DNA of 64,000 nt. Source: Lactonifactor sp050944855 (GTDB lineage: Bacteria; Bacillota; Clostridia; Lachnospirales; Lachnospiraceae). A program made the position numbers and the translations under genes. Of this stretch, positions 8,793 through 19,100 are shown piece by piece (the stretch's first letter is position 1; every line of letters starts with the position of its first letter). The notes beneath the pieces were generated by a model. It was not told the origin of the DNA and did not search any database. It worked only from the letters and a program-made list of their open reading frames with translations. The stretch lies in NCBI GenBank assembly GCA_050944855.1, contig JBMNRU010000009.1, positions 1-64,000 on the forward strand, written 5' to 3'.

Positions 8793-8909
8793 CGCTCCTT
8801 CTCAGCTAGCCGTCAAGACGCACTTAGGCTCGAAGGCTCTCCTGAGAGGCTTATGTGTATCTTGGCTCATAGTTGAAGGGAAGCGTTTTGCATTTGCAGG
8901 GAAGGAGCG
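8793..8909. repeat. Dispersed structured repeat, copy 1
   Basis: The core 8821-8904 matches 23521-23604 at 78 of 84 positions. Outer arms CGCTCCTTC (8793-8801) and GAAGGAGCG (8901-8909) are perfectly complementary. An inner hairpin around CTCTCCTGAGAG is also possible. The element sits between the sleB-like gene terminator and the nfeD promoter and contains no credible ORF. It may be a small non-coding RNA or a non-autonomous mobile repeat; the transcribed strand cannot be decided. It is the main content of the 8697-8930 gap. Confidence 0.7.
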
Positions 8910-8930
8910 AGGGACTTCATATAGCGAATG

Positions 8931-8969
8931 ATAAAAAAACAGCCGGAAGCCCTTCGCTCCCGACTGTTT
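8931..8969 (-). terminator. Rho-independent terminator of the SleB-like gene
   Basis: AAACAGCCGG (8937-8946) pairs with CCGACTGTTT (8960-8969). On the minus strand the stem is complete with one G-U pair and is followed by a run of seven T. It lies 6 bases past the stop codon. Confidence 0.9.
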
Positions 8970-8974
8970 TGATT

Positions 8975-9700
8975 CTAATAAAAATGTTGATTTCCAATCT
9001 GAATTCCTTTTCCGCCTCCACAGTTAAAGAACAGCTTATCACCTATGGTGTTCGCTCCGGCAAATACATCTCTTGCCGCTTCGTAACATGCCTCGCTGGC
9101 TCCTCTTGCCAGAACTCTGGATAACTTTCCGCTGGCGGCAGGAGAAAACTGTCCGCTCTGATAAATGACTCCCTCTAAGGTATCCGGGAAACGGTCGCTG
9201 CGCACACGGTTCAAAATGACCGCACCTACGGCTATTTTGCCTTCATAGCACTCACCGCCTGCCTCACATTCGATAATGGACGCCATCAGATCCAGATCTG
9301 CCTGGCTGTAGGAAACAGCTTCAGCGGATGCATAAGCTTCCTCTGCCTCCTGTGCACCGTTGTATTCACCTTCCGGCTCACCAAAAGTTTCTTCATACAA
9401 AACCCTTGCATCCTCACCGAACGCCAGCAGATCGCTGCGGATATAACCTTCTACTTCGTCGGATACAACCTGTGTCCAGTCACCGGCTTCTCCCACTACG
9501 GTTACTACACAGCCTCTCGGCAGGGAACCGACTCTCTCACTGTCGATCGTAGCTTCACATCTTATATTTGCGCGGGTATTCACATCAGCTGCCGCTTTAT
9601 CTTCCCATGTACTTTCTGCAAAAACAGGAACTGCCATCAAAAAAGAAATAACTGCTGCAGCTCCCAGTCCGCTCAGATTACGAATGGTTCTTACTTTCAT
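8975..9700 (-). CDS. Secreted SH3-domain cell wall hydrolase (SleB/CwlJ type)
   Basis: 241 residues from the ATG at 9700, chosen because GGGAGG lies just upstream (an in-frame ATG at 9736 would spoil the signal peptide). There is a signal peptide (about 1-29, ending VFAES) and a bacterial SH3 domain (about 35-95). After an acidic linker follows a SleB/hydrolase_2 domain (about 130-241) with ASIIECEAGGECYEGKIAVG, whose Glu is the presumed catalytic residue, and GNQHFY at the end. It acts outside the membrane on peptidoglycan, in spore germination or vegetative wall turnover. Stands alone with its own terminator. Confidence 0.9.
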   Translation of the reverse strand: MKVRTIRNLSGLGAAAVISFLMAVPVFAESTWEDKAAADVNTRANIRCEATIDSERVGSLPRGCVVTVVGEAGDWTQVVSDEVEGYIRSDLLAFGEDARVLYEETFGEPEGEYNGAQEAEEAYASAEAVSYSQADLDLMASIIECEAGGECYEGKIAVGAVILNRVRSDRFPDTLEGVIYQSGQFSPAASGKLSRVLARGASEACYEAARDVFAGANTIGDKLFFNCGGGKGIQIGNQHFY

Positions 9701-9816
9701 TACAAACCTCCCTTGTAACAACATTCCCTGTGACAACCTTTTGCCACATTTGTTACGTATTTATTAAATAATTATTACAAAGGCATTGTAACAATATTGC
9801 GTTCATTTGTCAAATA

Positions 9817-10689
9817 TTAATTTTTTAACAAGTATTCTTTCAGCTTCTGGGCCACAACAGAGTTCCTCTTTGTTTTATCCTCCACCAGGCAAATACTTCG
9901 GCTTTTGGGTGGAGTTGTCAGTGGAATTTCCTCGATAACGCCCGCCTTCAACGATTCCTCTGCCAAAAAATCTGATATAAAACCGATTCCCATTCCGCTT
10001 TTTACCAAAGGCAGAACCTGATCGGCAGTAGCGACTTCAATATCCGGCTCTTTATGAATTCCAAGTGACAGCAGATAGTTTTGATAAAATTTGTAGGTGT
10101 AAGAATTTGCGTTGATGGAAATATACGGATACGAAAAAACATCACCTGTTTTGCCATCCATATATCCTTTCTTACAATATAGTTTCTCCGTGAAATCACA
10201 TATTTTATACACCTTATAAGCACTGTCTGCCTTATCGTGCAGGGTGACAACCCCGAAATCAGCGGTTCCATTTTTTACTGCTTCCATAGCCATTGGAGAA
10301 TTAAAATTGGCAAGGCGTATTTTTACATTCGGATAATCCTGCTTGAATTTTCCAAGAGCCGGAATCAGCACTCCGTACAAACCGATCTCTGTTGCAGAAA
10401 TGGAAATCATACCTCCGTCTAAATTCCGCTCCGACACAATTTCAAGTTCAGCCTTGCTTAAATTCTCAAAAGCAATCTCAGCGTGCCTAAACAATATTTC
10501 CCCTTCAGGTGTTAATGTGACTCCTTTGTTTGAACGAACAAAAAGTGTGCAGCCGAGCTGGGCTTCTAAATTACTGATGGTCTTTGTTATGTTGGGCTGA
10601 CCCTTAAGCAAGGCTTCGGCGGCTCGTGAAAAACTTCCGTATCTGGCTACATAATAAAAAATTCGGTAATAATCGTATGTAATATCCAT
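9817..10689 (-). CDS. LysR-family transcriptional regulator
   Basis: 290 residues from the ATG at 10689 (AAAGGAAT upstream), the usual LysR length. The longer frame opening at 10857 would run across the divergent promoter and is rejected. The N-terminal winged helix (about 1-60) has ARYGSFSRAAEALLKGQPN and a recognition helix with TISNLEAQLG. The substrate-binding domain follows from residue 90. Transcribed away from a MATE exporter, which is its likely target. The effector is not predictable. Confidence 0.92.
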   Translation of the reverse strand: MDITYDYYRIFYYVARYGSFSRAAEALLKGQPNITKTISNLEAQLGCTLFVRSNKGVTLTPEGEILFRHAEIAFENLSKAELEIVSERNLDGGMISISATEIGLYGVLIPALGKFKQDYPNVKIRLANFNSPMAMEAVKNGTADFGVVTLHDKADSAYKVYKICDFTEKLYCKKGYMDGKTGDVFSYPYISINANSYTYKFYQNYLLSLGIHKEPDIEVATADQVLPLVKSGMGIGFISDFLAEESLKAGVIEEIPLTTPPKSRSICLVEDKTKRNSVVAQKLKEYLLKN

Positions 10690-10734
10690 GTTTTTATATT
10701 CCTTTAAGTAATAGTATTTATTGCTAATATATAT

Positions 10735-10763
10735 TTTCCATATAATTATAGGCGTAATATAAT
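10735..10763 (+). promoter_or_regulatory. Promoter of MATE gene with candidate LysR box
   Basis: Plus strand TTTCCA (10735-10740), 17-base spacer, TATAAT (10758-10763). The dyad ATTA-N6-TAAT (10745-10758) falls between and abuts the -10 element, placed as a LysR-type site would be. The whole 10690-10855 gap is very AT-rich and serves both divergent genes. Confidence 0.55.
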
Positions 10764-10855
10764 ACAAAAGATCAAAAAAGTCAATGGAATGTGAGCCAGA
10801 TATATGCTCGGATTCTTGTTGATAATAGAAAATAATAAGACTTTGGAGGTGCCCC

Positions 10856-12220
10856 ATGAATAAGGATTTAACAGTCGGAAATCCGGGAAAGGTACTTTGG
10901 CTTTTCTGTATGCCGTTGTTCGGCAGTATTATTTTTCAGCAGCTATATAATATTGCCGATAGCTTTGTAGCCGGTAAATTTATCAGCGAAAATGCTTTGG
11001 CTGCTGTGGGAAACAGTTATGAAATAACGCTTATCTTTATCGCATTTGCTTTTGGCTGCAACATAGGCTGTTCGGTTGTTGTTTCGGAATTTTTCGGCGC
11101 AAAGCGTTACGGAGATGTAAAAACAACGGTCTATACTGCTTTTATTGCAAGCGGAGTCATATGTCTTGTTTTAATGGCAATCGGCGTATTCGGATGCGAT
11201 CTGCTGTTACACCTTATCCATACGCCTGCTGAAGCATTTGACGATTCTGCACTGTACCTGGATATTTACATATTGGGTCTGCCGTTTGTGTTCTTCTATA
11301 ATGTCAGTACCGGTATATTCTCCGCGCTGGGAGACTCCAAAACGCCCTTTACATTTTTAGCAGCGTCTTCTCTTTCAAACATTGCGGCAGATATCTGGTT
11401 TGTAAAAGGTTTCGGTATGGGCGTGGATGGTGTTGCGTGGGCAACATTTATGTGTCAGGGCATAAGCTGTGTATTAGCGGTGGCTTTCGTGCTGAAAAGA
11501 CTTACGAAAATCAAAACAACAGATACGCACAAAATCTTCGATAAGAACATACTCATAAAAATTTCCAGAATTGCTATACCGAGTATATTGCAGCAGAGCT
11601 TCATTTCTATTGGCAATATCATCATACAGGGCATGATTAACGGCTTCGGCACCGCAATTATGGCAGGATATTCTGCTTCGGTAAAACTGAATAATCTTGT
11701 CATAACCTCATTTACTACCATAGGAAACGGTATATCCAACTATACCGCCCAAAACATTGGTGCAAACAAACCAGAACGAGTGAAACAAGGCTTTTGGGCG
11801 GGACTGAAAATGGTATGGATCCTATGTATTCCGCTTGTTCTCCTGTATTTTCTGGGCGGAAAGTATCTGATACCGTTTTTCATAAATAATCCGTCAGCTG
11901 AGACCATGTCATCAGGACTTATGTTTTTAAGGATCCTGTCTCCCTTCTATTTCATAATATCGGCAAAGTTAATGACAGACGGCATACTCAGAGGCGCCGA
12001 ACTGATGGGGAAGTTTATGATAGCTACCTTTACCGACTTAGTACTCCGCGTAGTATTAGCGATTGTCTTATCGGGCACAGCGCTGCAGTCCACAGGCATC
12101 TGGTGTGCATGGCCGATCGGGTGGACAGTTGCAGCCATAATTTCCACTGTATTTTATGCAACCACCAATTGGGAACCTCGCAGACTACCCTCTTCTTTGC
12201 CTTGCCGCTTCATACATTAA
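10856..12220 (+). CDS. MATE-family multidrug/metabolite exporter
   Basis: 454 residues with about 12 membrane segments. Typical MATE features are the N-terminal FQQLYNIADSFVAGKF and GALGDSKTPF-like (SALGDSKTPF) segments in the first half and QQSFISIGNIIIQG in the second. It would use an ion gradient to export drugs or metabolites across the cytoplasmic membrane. RBS TTTGGAGG. The final ~12 codons (EPRRLPSSLPCRFIH) read through the 3' end of the convergent methyltransferase gene and do not look like a native MATE tail. The original C-terminus may have been replaced when the LysR-MATE pair was inserted. Confidence 0.92.
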   Translation: MNKDLTVGNPGKVLWLFCMPLFGSIIFQQLYNIADSFVAGKFISENALAAVGNSYEITLIFIAFAFGCNIGCSVVVSEFFGAKRYGDVKTTVYTAFIASGVICLVLMAIGVFGCDLLLHLIHTPAEAFDDSALYLDIYILGLPFVFFYNVSTGIFSALGDSKTPFTFLAASSLSNIAADIWFVKGFGMGVDGVAWATFMCQGISCVLAVAFVLKRLTKIKTTDTHKIFDKNILIKISRIAIPSILQQSFISIGNIIIQGMINGFGTAIMAGYSASVKLNNLVITSFTTIGNGISNYTAQNIGANKPERVKQGFWAGLKMVWILCIPLVLLYFLGGKYLIPFFINNPSAETMSSGLMFLRILSPFYFIISAKLMTDGILRGAELMGKFMIATFTDLVLRVVLAIVLSGTALQSTGIWCAWPIGWTVAAIISTVFYATTNWEPRRLPSSLPCRFIH

Positions 12221-12982
12221 AATTCCTCCTGCCATAGCCGCATTCAACGATTCCAGCTGTCCTTTCATAGGAATCTGGATCAGACAGTCTGCGCAGGCAG
12301 ATAATTCCGGTGTCAGGCCATTCCCTTCATTGCCGATCAAAAAAGCAGTGCCCTTTCGATAATTTTCTTTATCATAACTGCATTTTCCCTGCAGATGAGC
12401 TGCATAAGTGCGAATCCCGACCGCTTTTAGCTGAGGCAGGATTTCCTGTATAGAATCTACGTATAAGAAAGGAACCCTGTAAATGGAGCCCATGGTAGAA
12501 CGGATGGTTTTCGGATTATAGATATCCACACTGGTGCGGCTCAAAATCACGCCGGAAATCCCCGCGCCTTCCCCGGTCCGCATAATCGTACCCAGATTGC
12601 CCGGATCCTGCAGGTCTTCCAAAATCATAAAAAAAGGATTTTCTTCCTTCTTTAACAACATATCCAGATCATATTGCTTCTGCCGCAAAACACATAGAAC
12701 ACCCTGAGGAGTTACGGTATCCGATATTGCTTTCATCACCTTATCATCCACCAATTCTATGAACACCCCCGCCTCTTTGGTCAGTCCGGCTTCCCAAAGT
12801 CGGGGCAAAATCTTTTCCTTTGTTTTATCTGCCACGTAAATCCGCTCAATCTGGTCAAGCGGAGCTTCTACGGCCATACGCATCCCTTCTGCAACAAACA
12901 GTCCCTGTTCCTTCCTGGCTTTTGCCTTTTTCACAAGCTGCATCACATTTTTTATCTGTTGATTGCTGATACTGGTAATCAT
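12185..12982 (-). CDS. TrmH/SpoU-family RNA 2'-O-methyltransferase
   Basis: 265 residues. The N-terminal substrate-binding domain (about 1-95, MITSISNQQIKNVMQLVKKA) precedes a SPOUT knot domain with DPGNLGTIMRTGEG, FLIGNEGNGL and IPMKGQLESLNAAMAGGI, which bind S-adenosylmethionine. It methylates 2'-OH of rRNA or tRNA; the exact target is not known. ATG at 12982 follows AGGGG; an alternative ATG at 12994 overlaps the ktrA stop in an ATGA junction. The 3' end overlaps the MATE gene by 36 bases in opposite orientation. Confidence 0.92.
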   Translation of the reverse strand: MITSISNQQIKNVMQLVKKAKARKEQGLFVAEGMRMAVEAPLDQIERIYVADKTKEKILPRLWEAGLTKEAGVFIELVDDKVMKAISDTVTPQGVLCVLRQKQYDLDMLLKKEENPFFMILEDLQDPGNLGTIMRTGEGAGISGVILSRTSVDIYNPKTIRSTMGSIYRVPFLYVDSIQEILPQLKAVGIRTYAAHLQGKCSYDKENYRKGTAFLIGNEGNGLTPELSACADCLIQIPMKGQLESLNAAMAGGILMYEAARQRRG

Positions 12983-12990
12983 AAATCCCC

Positions 12991-13647
12991 TCATCTTCCA
13001 CTCTTTAACTGACTCAGTTTCTGATTTTCCCCAATAAGAATAACTTCCATCCCTTCGTCCAGCCGCATCTTGGGGTCTGGATTTATGATAACCTTCTTAT
13101 CTTCCTTGATTCCCACAACATTTACCTGATGAATTTCACGCACTTTCAGTTCCAATATACTTTTTCCAATCCACCCCTGGGGAACCAGCATCTCCGCCAT
13201 ACTGTAATCTGCCGTCAGCTCATAAAAATCTTCAAAGCGGCCGGACACCAAATTTTTTGCCAGGCGCATCCCCGTTTCTGCCTCCGGAAAGATCACTTCA
13301 TCCGCACCGATTTTCTTTAAAATCTCTCCGTGAAGATGATTCATCGCTTTCGTCAGTACATACGGAACCCCCTGCTCTTTGGCATAAATAGTGGTAATAA
13401 TACTCGCTTCCATATTATCTGCAATTCCAATAATTACTACATCTGCATTGCCGATGCCTACTTTTTTTAAGGCTTCCGGGTCTGTCACATCTGCTTCTGC
13501 AGCATAAGAAACCAGATCTGCCACATCCTGTATTTTCTCCGCATTATTATCTACAGCAATGACTTCTGCCCCCAGTTCTGAAAGAGCAAGGGCTACTGAT
13601 TTTCCAAATTTCCCCATTCCGATAACGGCATATGACTTTTTTTTCAT
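12991..13647 (-). CDS. ktrA: Potassium uptake regulator KtrA/TrkA (RCK protein)
   Basis: Cytosolic gating subunit of a Ktr potassium uptake system. 218 residues: a Rossmann RCK_N domain with GMGKFGKSVALALSELG and the acidic ..VIAVD binding NAD/ATP, then an RCK_C domain (about 135-218), the region that binds c-di-AMP in relatives. A single RCK unit makes it KtrA-like rather than the double-unit TrkA. RBS AAGGAGGAG. It follows ktrB by 17 bases and overlaps or abuts the methyltransferase gene. Confidence 0.94.
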   Translation of the reverse strand: MKKKSYAVIGMGKFGKSVALALSELGAEVIAVDNNAEKIQDVADLVSYAAEADVTDPEALKKVGIGNADVVIIGIADNMEASIITTIYAKEQGVPYVLTKAMNHLHGEILKKIGADEVIFPEAETGMRLAKNLVSGRFEDFYELTADYSMAEMLVPQGWIGKSILELKVREIHQVNVVGIKEDKKVIINPDPKMRLDEGMEVILIGENQKLSQLKSGR

Positions 13648-13664
13648 AACTCCTCCTTGTTATG

Positions 13665-15050
13665 TTAACCAATCAATACTTTTTTCACTGGCAAACGCAC
13701 TTTTACACTTTCCGCACTAGATTTGACTGTCAGCGCGGTTGCCAATGTAACCGGTCCAATACGGCCGATATACATTGTAACAATAATAATCAATTTACCG
13801 GCAGTAGAAAGCCTGGGAGTCAGCCCGCGGGAAAGGCCCACTGTTCCTACTGCAGACGCAGTCTCATACAAAACATCAAGAAATGGAGCATCTGTCACTG
13901 CCGTCAGGGCAACGGCAGAACAAAACAGCACCGAAAGACCCACTACTACTACTACCAGCGCTGTCCGGATATTATCCGACGGTATCCTTCTTGCAAAAAC
14001 TTCTGTATCCTGCTTCCCTTTTAAGAACGAAGAACAGGTAAAAAGCAAAATAAAAATGGTCGTAGTCTTCATACCCCCTGCAGTGCCCATGGGCGAGCCT
14101 CCCACAAACATCAGCAACATGCTGATCATAGCGCCGCTTTCTGTCATCTCCTCCTGCGGAATGGTAAAAAATCCTGCTGTTCTGCAGGTCACAGATTGAA
14201 AGAGAGAGGTTACGCATATCTTTCCAAAGCCAAAATCTTTCATACTTCCCTGCAGAAAATATTCCGGCAAGGCGATAAAAACTGCACCTCCCAGGATCAG
14301 TACTGCGGTACTGACCAGAACAATTTTGGTATGTAAAGACATTCCCAATAAAATGTGCCAAAAAGGTTGTTCTCTTTTCCAGAATTTCCGGGCTGCGGAT
14401 TTTAGCTCCCACCAAACCAAATATCCCAGACCTCCCATGATAATGAGAAACATGGTCGTTATATTTACAATAGGATTCATGGCATAATCTGCCAGACTGT
14501 TTTCCCCTATAATATCCATCCCCGCATTACAAAACGCAGAAACTGCATGAAATACGGAAACCGCAAGTCCCTTTACAAAACCAAACCGGGGAATAAATAC
14601 AAAACAATGCAAAACGGCGCCGATTCCTTCTACGATAAGAGTACCTTTTACGATCCGGGTAATGATCCCTGCCAGACCACTCATAGAATCCAGATTATAA
14701 GTATCCCGGATCAATTTCCTGTTTCCAACGGAAAGTCTTCTCCCCATAATAAGCAGGACCAGAGTCATACAGGTAACTACACCGAATCCGCCCAATTGTA
14801 TCAGCAATAAAATGACTGCTTTTCCAAACACAGACCAGTTCGCAGCTGTACTGACCGTCACAAGGCCCGTCACACATACAGAAGTGCATGCAGTAAAAAG
14901 AGCATCCCAAAAAGAAGTTGTCACGCCCTGGGCAGAAGACACCGGCAGCCAAAGTAAAAATGCCCCGGCCAGAATGACACCGGCAAACCCAAGAGCAATA
15001 ATCTGCGCTGTCTTCAGATGCAAATTTGTTTTCTCATTTTCTTGAATCAT
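13665..15050 (-). CDS. ktrB: Potassium uptake membrane subunit KtrB/TrkH
   Basis: 461 residues with four repeated membrane-pore-membrane units. Selectivity-filter-like segments include TSVCVTGLVTV, NAGMDI, CRTAGFFTI and SAVGTVGLSRGL. It imports K+ together with KtrA downstream. GAGGAGCGAT precedes the ATG. The combination of short length and single-RCK partner favours the Ktr over the Trk name. No potassium or c-di-AMP riboswitch is evident upstream; the 68-base gap to pfkA holds only a GC-rich imperfect hairpin (15075-15100). Confidence 0.93.
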   Translation of the reverse strand: MIQENEKTNLHLKTAQIIALGFAGVILAGAFLLWLPVSSAQGVTTSFWDALFTACTSVCVTGLVTVSTAANWSVFGKAVILLLIQLGGFGVVTCMTLVLLIMGRRLSVGNRKLIRDTYNLDSMSGLAGIITRIVKGTLIVEGIGAVLHCFVFIPRFGFVKGLAVSVFHAVSAFCNAGMDIIGENSLADYAMNPIVNITTMFLIIMGGLGYLVWWELKSAARKFWKREQPFWHILLGMSLHTKIVLVSTAVLILGGAVFIALPEYFLQGSMKDFGFGKICVTSLFQSVTCRTAGFFTIPQEEMTESGAMISMLLMFVGGSPMGTAGGMKTTTIFILLFTCSSFLKGKQDTEVFARRIPSDNIRTALVVVVVGLSVLFCSAVALTAVTDAPFLDVLYETASAVGTVGLSRGLTPRLSTAGKLIIIVTMYIGRIGPVTLATALTVKSSAESVKVRLPVKKVLIG

Positions 15051-15118
15051 ATCGCTCCTCTATCATGTACCAGCAAAGATGCCGCAGCCTGTCACGGCCC
15101 GGCACCCTGTGTGAATTC

Positions 15119-16111
15119 TTAATTTTTTCTGTAATTATGCGATAACGCATGACTGATCTGAATTGAATATTCTGGTATGTTCTTTTTCATAGCCAAAGCC
15201 TCATTGATATCAAAATCTACATATTCACCATTCTTATAACCAATCACTCTCTGACTCTTGCCCTCCAGCAGTACATCTACGGCCTTTGCGCCCATGATAG
15301 ATGCATACACACGATCCTTACAGGTAGGTCTTCCACCCCTCTGCATATGGCCTAAAATAGTCGCACGGGTTTCGATGCCTGTAGCTGCCTCCAGACGTTT
15401 CGCCATAGCCTCCGAATGTCCGATTCCTTCCGCATTGATAATAATGTGATGCTTTTTCCCTTTTTTACGGCTCTCGATAATATTATTAATCAGCTTCTGT
15501 TCATCGTAATCATAGGTCTCCGGAAGCAAAATATCCTCCGCACCGTTGGCAATACCGCACCATAATGCAATGTATCCGGCATTTCTTCCCATAACCTCAA
15601 TAATACTGCATCTCTCATGAGAAGTAGAAGTATCACGAACTTTATCTATGGCCTCCATTGCCGTATTTACCGCTGTATCAAATCCGATGGTATATTCTGT
15701 ACAGGCAATATCCAGATCAATCGTCCCCGGCACGCCTACTGTATTAATTCCCAGCTTTGCCAGCTTTTGCGCGCCTGCAAAGGATCCGTCGCCTCCGATA
15801 ACTACCAACGCATCAATACCATGCTTTTTACAGATATCCGCTGCCTGCCGCTGGCCTTCTTCTGTACGCATCCGGGTACATCTTGCTGTATATAAAATAG
15901 TACCGCCGCGTTCAATCGTGTCCGATACATCCACCGCTGTCATATCCCTGATCTCTTCATTCAAAAGACCCTGATAGCCTTTCAGAATGCCCTTTACCTT
16001 ACAGCCTCTTTCCAGAGCACGCCGCACTACCGCTCTGATTGCAGCATTCATTCCGGGAGCATCACCGCCGCTAGTCAGAACACCAATTGTGTTAATCTTA
16101 TTTGCTGCCAT
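15119..16111 (-). CDS. pfkA: ATP-dependent 6-phosphofructokinase
   Basis: Committed step of glycolysis (fructose 6-phosphate to 1,6-bisphosphate). 330 residues from the ATG at 16111 (GGAGGGATAAC upstream; the earlier in-frame ATG has none). Shows GGDAPGMNAAIR near the start and GGDGSFAGAQ for ATP. The catalytic loop reads TIDLDI instead of the textbook TIDNDI; both Asp residues are kept. Effector-site arginines appear present. Placed 59 bases after dnaE, the usual clostridial dnaE-pfkA order. Confidence 0.95.
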   Translation of the reverse strand: MAANKINTIGVLTSGGDAPGMNAAIRAVVRRALERGCKVKGILKGYQGLLNEEIRDMTAVDVSDTIERGGTILYTARCTRMRTEEGQRQAADICKKHGIDALVVIGGDGSFAGAQKLAKLGINTVGVPGTIDLDIACTEYTIGFDTAVNTAMEAIDKVRDTSTSHERCSIIEVMGRNAGYIALWCGIANGAEDILLPETYDYDEQKLINNIIESRKKGKKHHIIINAEGIGHSEAMAKRLEAATGIETRATILGHMQRGGRPTCKDRVYASIMGAKAVDVLLEGKSQRVIGYKNGEYVDFDINEALAMKKNIPEYSIQISHALSHNYRKN

Positions 16112-16170
16112 GTTATCCCTCCATCGCATCACACATAAAAAAATTTTTCATTCTCTATATCGACCTAATT

Positions 16171-19100
16171 CTAATTCATTTTTATCAGTTTTTCAATACT
16201 CTTTTCCACGACTTTTACATTGTCTTCCCCATAGTTTTCCCTCAGTTTAACTAATAATTCTCCGTTTACACAAACATTTCTGCTGGATGGAAGAGGTTTC
16301 ACTGCTTTTGGTGAACGAATATAGATCACAACTCGATCCGAACCGTCGGAATCCTTTAAGGCTTCATACAATCCCTGCTCTGCTTCCAAGAACTCCTCCT
16401 TAGAAGCAAACTGTATCCACAATTCTTTTGGAATATTGTCAAAGGACTGTATCTTCTCGCAGATCAGCTTGCTGGCTTTATCTTCTTCTACGGATACCCT
16501 TCCCTGGACAAATACTTTCGCATCCTCAACCATAAGCGCAGCATTTTTTTCATAATCCCGCGGAAACACTACCACTTCCACCGTTCCCACCAAATCTTCT
16601 ATTGTGAGAAATGCCATCGTCTGATTATTTTTTGTGTACTTGGTGATTTTATTTGTAATCATACCGCCAACAATCTCTCTGGCTCCATCCTTCACCTTTG
16701 GATAACCGGTATCTTCATCCGGCAAGAAATCTGTGGTCACTGCTGAAATATTTTTTCTCCAGCAAATTTCATATTCTTCCAGCGGATGACCGCTGACATA
16801 GACACCCAATACTTCTTTTTCAAACGCCAGAAGCAGCTCTTTATCGTATTCTCCCACATCCGGCATTTTCACTTCATAGGCTTGCTTTTCTTCTTCTGAT
16901 ACCAGATCGAACAGACTCATCTGCCCGGTCATAGCTGTTTTTTTCTCCTGATTTACCGCATCCAGAATCTGCACATAAATCATCATTTTCTGTTTTCTGC
17001 TTCCCGGCAGACTATCCAGCGCACCGGATTTAATAAAGCTTTCAATGGTTCTTTTATTAATTTCTTTACCTGTGAGACGCTCCACAAAATCCCGCAGAGT
17101 TTTATAAGGTCCGCGGATATTCCGTTCCTGTACAATGGCATCAATCACCGGCCTTCCAATACTCTTAATGGCAGACAAACCATATCGGATACTTGTTCCG
17201 TCCACAGCAAATCCACCCTCTCCATGATTAATATCCGGAGGCAGAATAGAGATTCCCATCTGACGGCAATTTAAAATATACTCGGATACCTTCGGCGGAT
17301 TATCAATCACAGAGGTCATCAGCGCCGCCATAAACTCCATCGGATAATAGTATTTTAAAAATGCAGTCTGATACGACACTACTGCATAAGCAGCGGCATG
17401 AGACTTGTTAAACGCATATTTAGCAAAATCTATCATATCATCAAAGATTTTATTTGCTACCTTCTCGTCAATACCTTTATGTACACAGCCCGGTACCTGT
17501 TCCTCTTCATTGCCGTATACAAAATTCTGACGTTCTTTTTCCATTACAGAGGCTTTCTTTTTCGACATGGCACGGCGCACCAGATCACTCCGCCCCAGCG
17601 TATACCCACCCAGATCCCGTACGATCTGCATAACCTGCTCCTGATATACAATACAGCCATACGTAGGCTCCAGGATAGGTTCCAGCTGCGGACAGTCATA
17701 CGTAATACAATCCGGATTATTCTTACCGCGAATATATTGGGGAATAAAATCCATGGGACCCGGCCGGTATAAAGAAATGCCCGCAATGATGTCTTCCAGA
17801 CTTTTTGGCTTCAGCTCTTTCATGAAGTTTTTCATACCGGCACTTTCCAGCTGGAACACACCTTCTGTCTTACCGCTTCCGATCATAGCCAGCACTTTCG
17901 GATCGTTATAATCAATATTCTGCAGATCCAGTTTTATATTATGATTCTTTTCTGCCAGTTTTTGGGCGCTCTGAATTACCGTAAGAGTACGAAGACCCAG
18001 AAAATCCATTTTCAAAAGGCCCAGTTCCTCCAGCGTGGTCATAGTATACTGCGTTACGATCGTTCCGTCTGCAGCACGGGACAAAGGTACATACTCATCC
18101 ACGGATTTCTGACTGATGACTACACCTGCAGCGTGCATGGAAGTATGCCGCGGCAATCCCTCCAGACGGCGGGACATATCGATCAGTTTTTTTACATCTT
18201 CATTCTCTTCATATAAATTTCGCAGTTCGCGATTTTTTTTCAAGGCTCCATCAATGGTAATATTCAGTTCTGTGGGAATCATTTTGGCAATAGCATCACA
18301 CTGGGCATAGGGGAGATCCATCACACGGCCCACATCACGGATTACACCCTTTGCTGCCAGCGTACCAAAGGTAACGATCTGTACCACCCGATCCTTGCCA
18401 TATTTTTCCACAACATAATCAATGACTTCCTGTCTTCTCTCGAAACAGAAGTCCACGTCAATATCAGGCATGGATACACGTTCCGGATTCAGGAAACGCT
18501 CAAACAGAAGATTATATTTAATCGGATCCAGCTGCGTGATCCCCAGGGTATAAGCCACCAGACTTCCGGCGGCAGAACCCCGTCCCGGACCCACCATAAT
18601 ATCCTTATCTCTGCCGTATTTAATAAAATCCCAGACAATAAGAAAGTAATCCACATATCCCATCTTCTGGATTACGCCCAACTCATACTGTAATCTTTCC
18701 GTCAATTCATCCAGATTCTCGGTATAGCGTTCTCTCAGGCCATCAAAACAAAGCTTGTTCAGATATTCCCAGGAAGTATAACCCTCCGGCACATCAAATT
18801 TCGGCAGCTTTGTAACGCCGAATTCAATCTCGACATTACAGCGATCGGCAATCTTCTGTGTATTGGTCACCGCCTCCGGTGCATAGGGAAACAGATCTGC
18901 CATCTCCTGAGGAGATTTCACATAATACTGACCGCCTTCATAACGCATTCTGTCCTCATCCTGTAATTTTTTTCCAGTCTGCAGACATAACAAAATATCA
19001 TGAGATTCCACATCCGTTTCATACGTATAATGGATATCGTTAGTAACTACCAATTCGATTCCCAGTTCCCGGCTCATACGCAGCAGCTGCTGGTTCACCA

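Noticed and set aside
10690..10857. N-terminal extension of the LysR frame
   Set aside because: Spans the divergent promoter region, AT-rich with no family similarity; ATG at 10689 gives the normal LysR start.
15070..15105. GC-rich imperfect hairpin between pfkA and ktrB as terminator or riboswitch
   Set aside because: Short interrupted stem, no T-run and no conserved riboswitch bases recognised.
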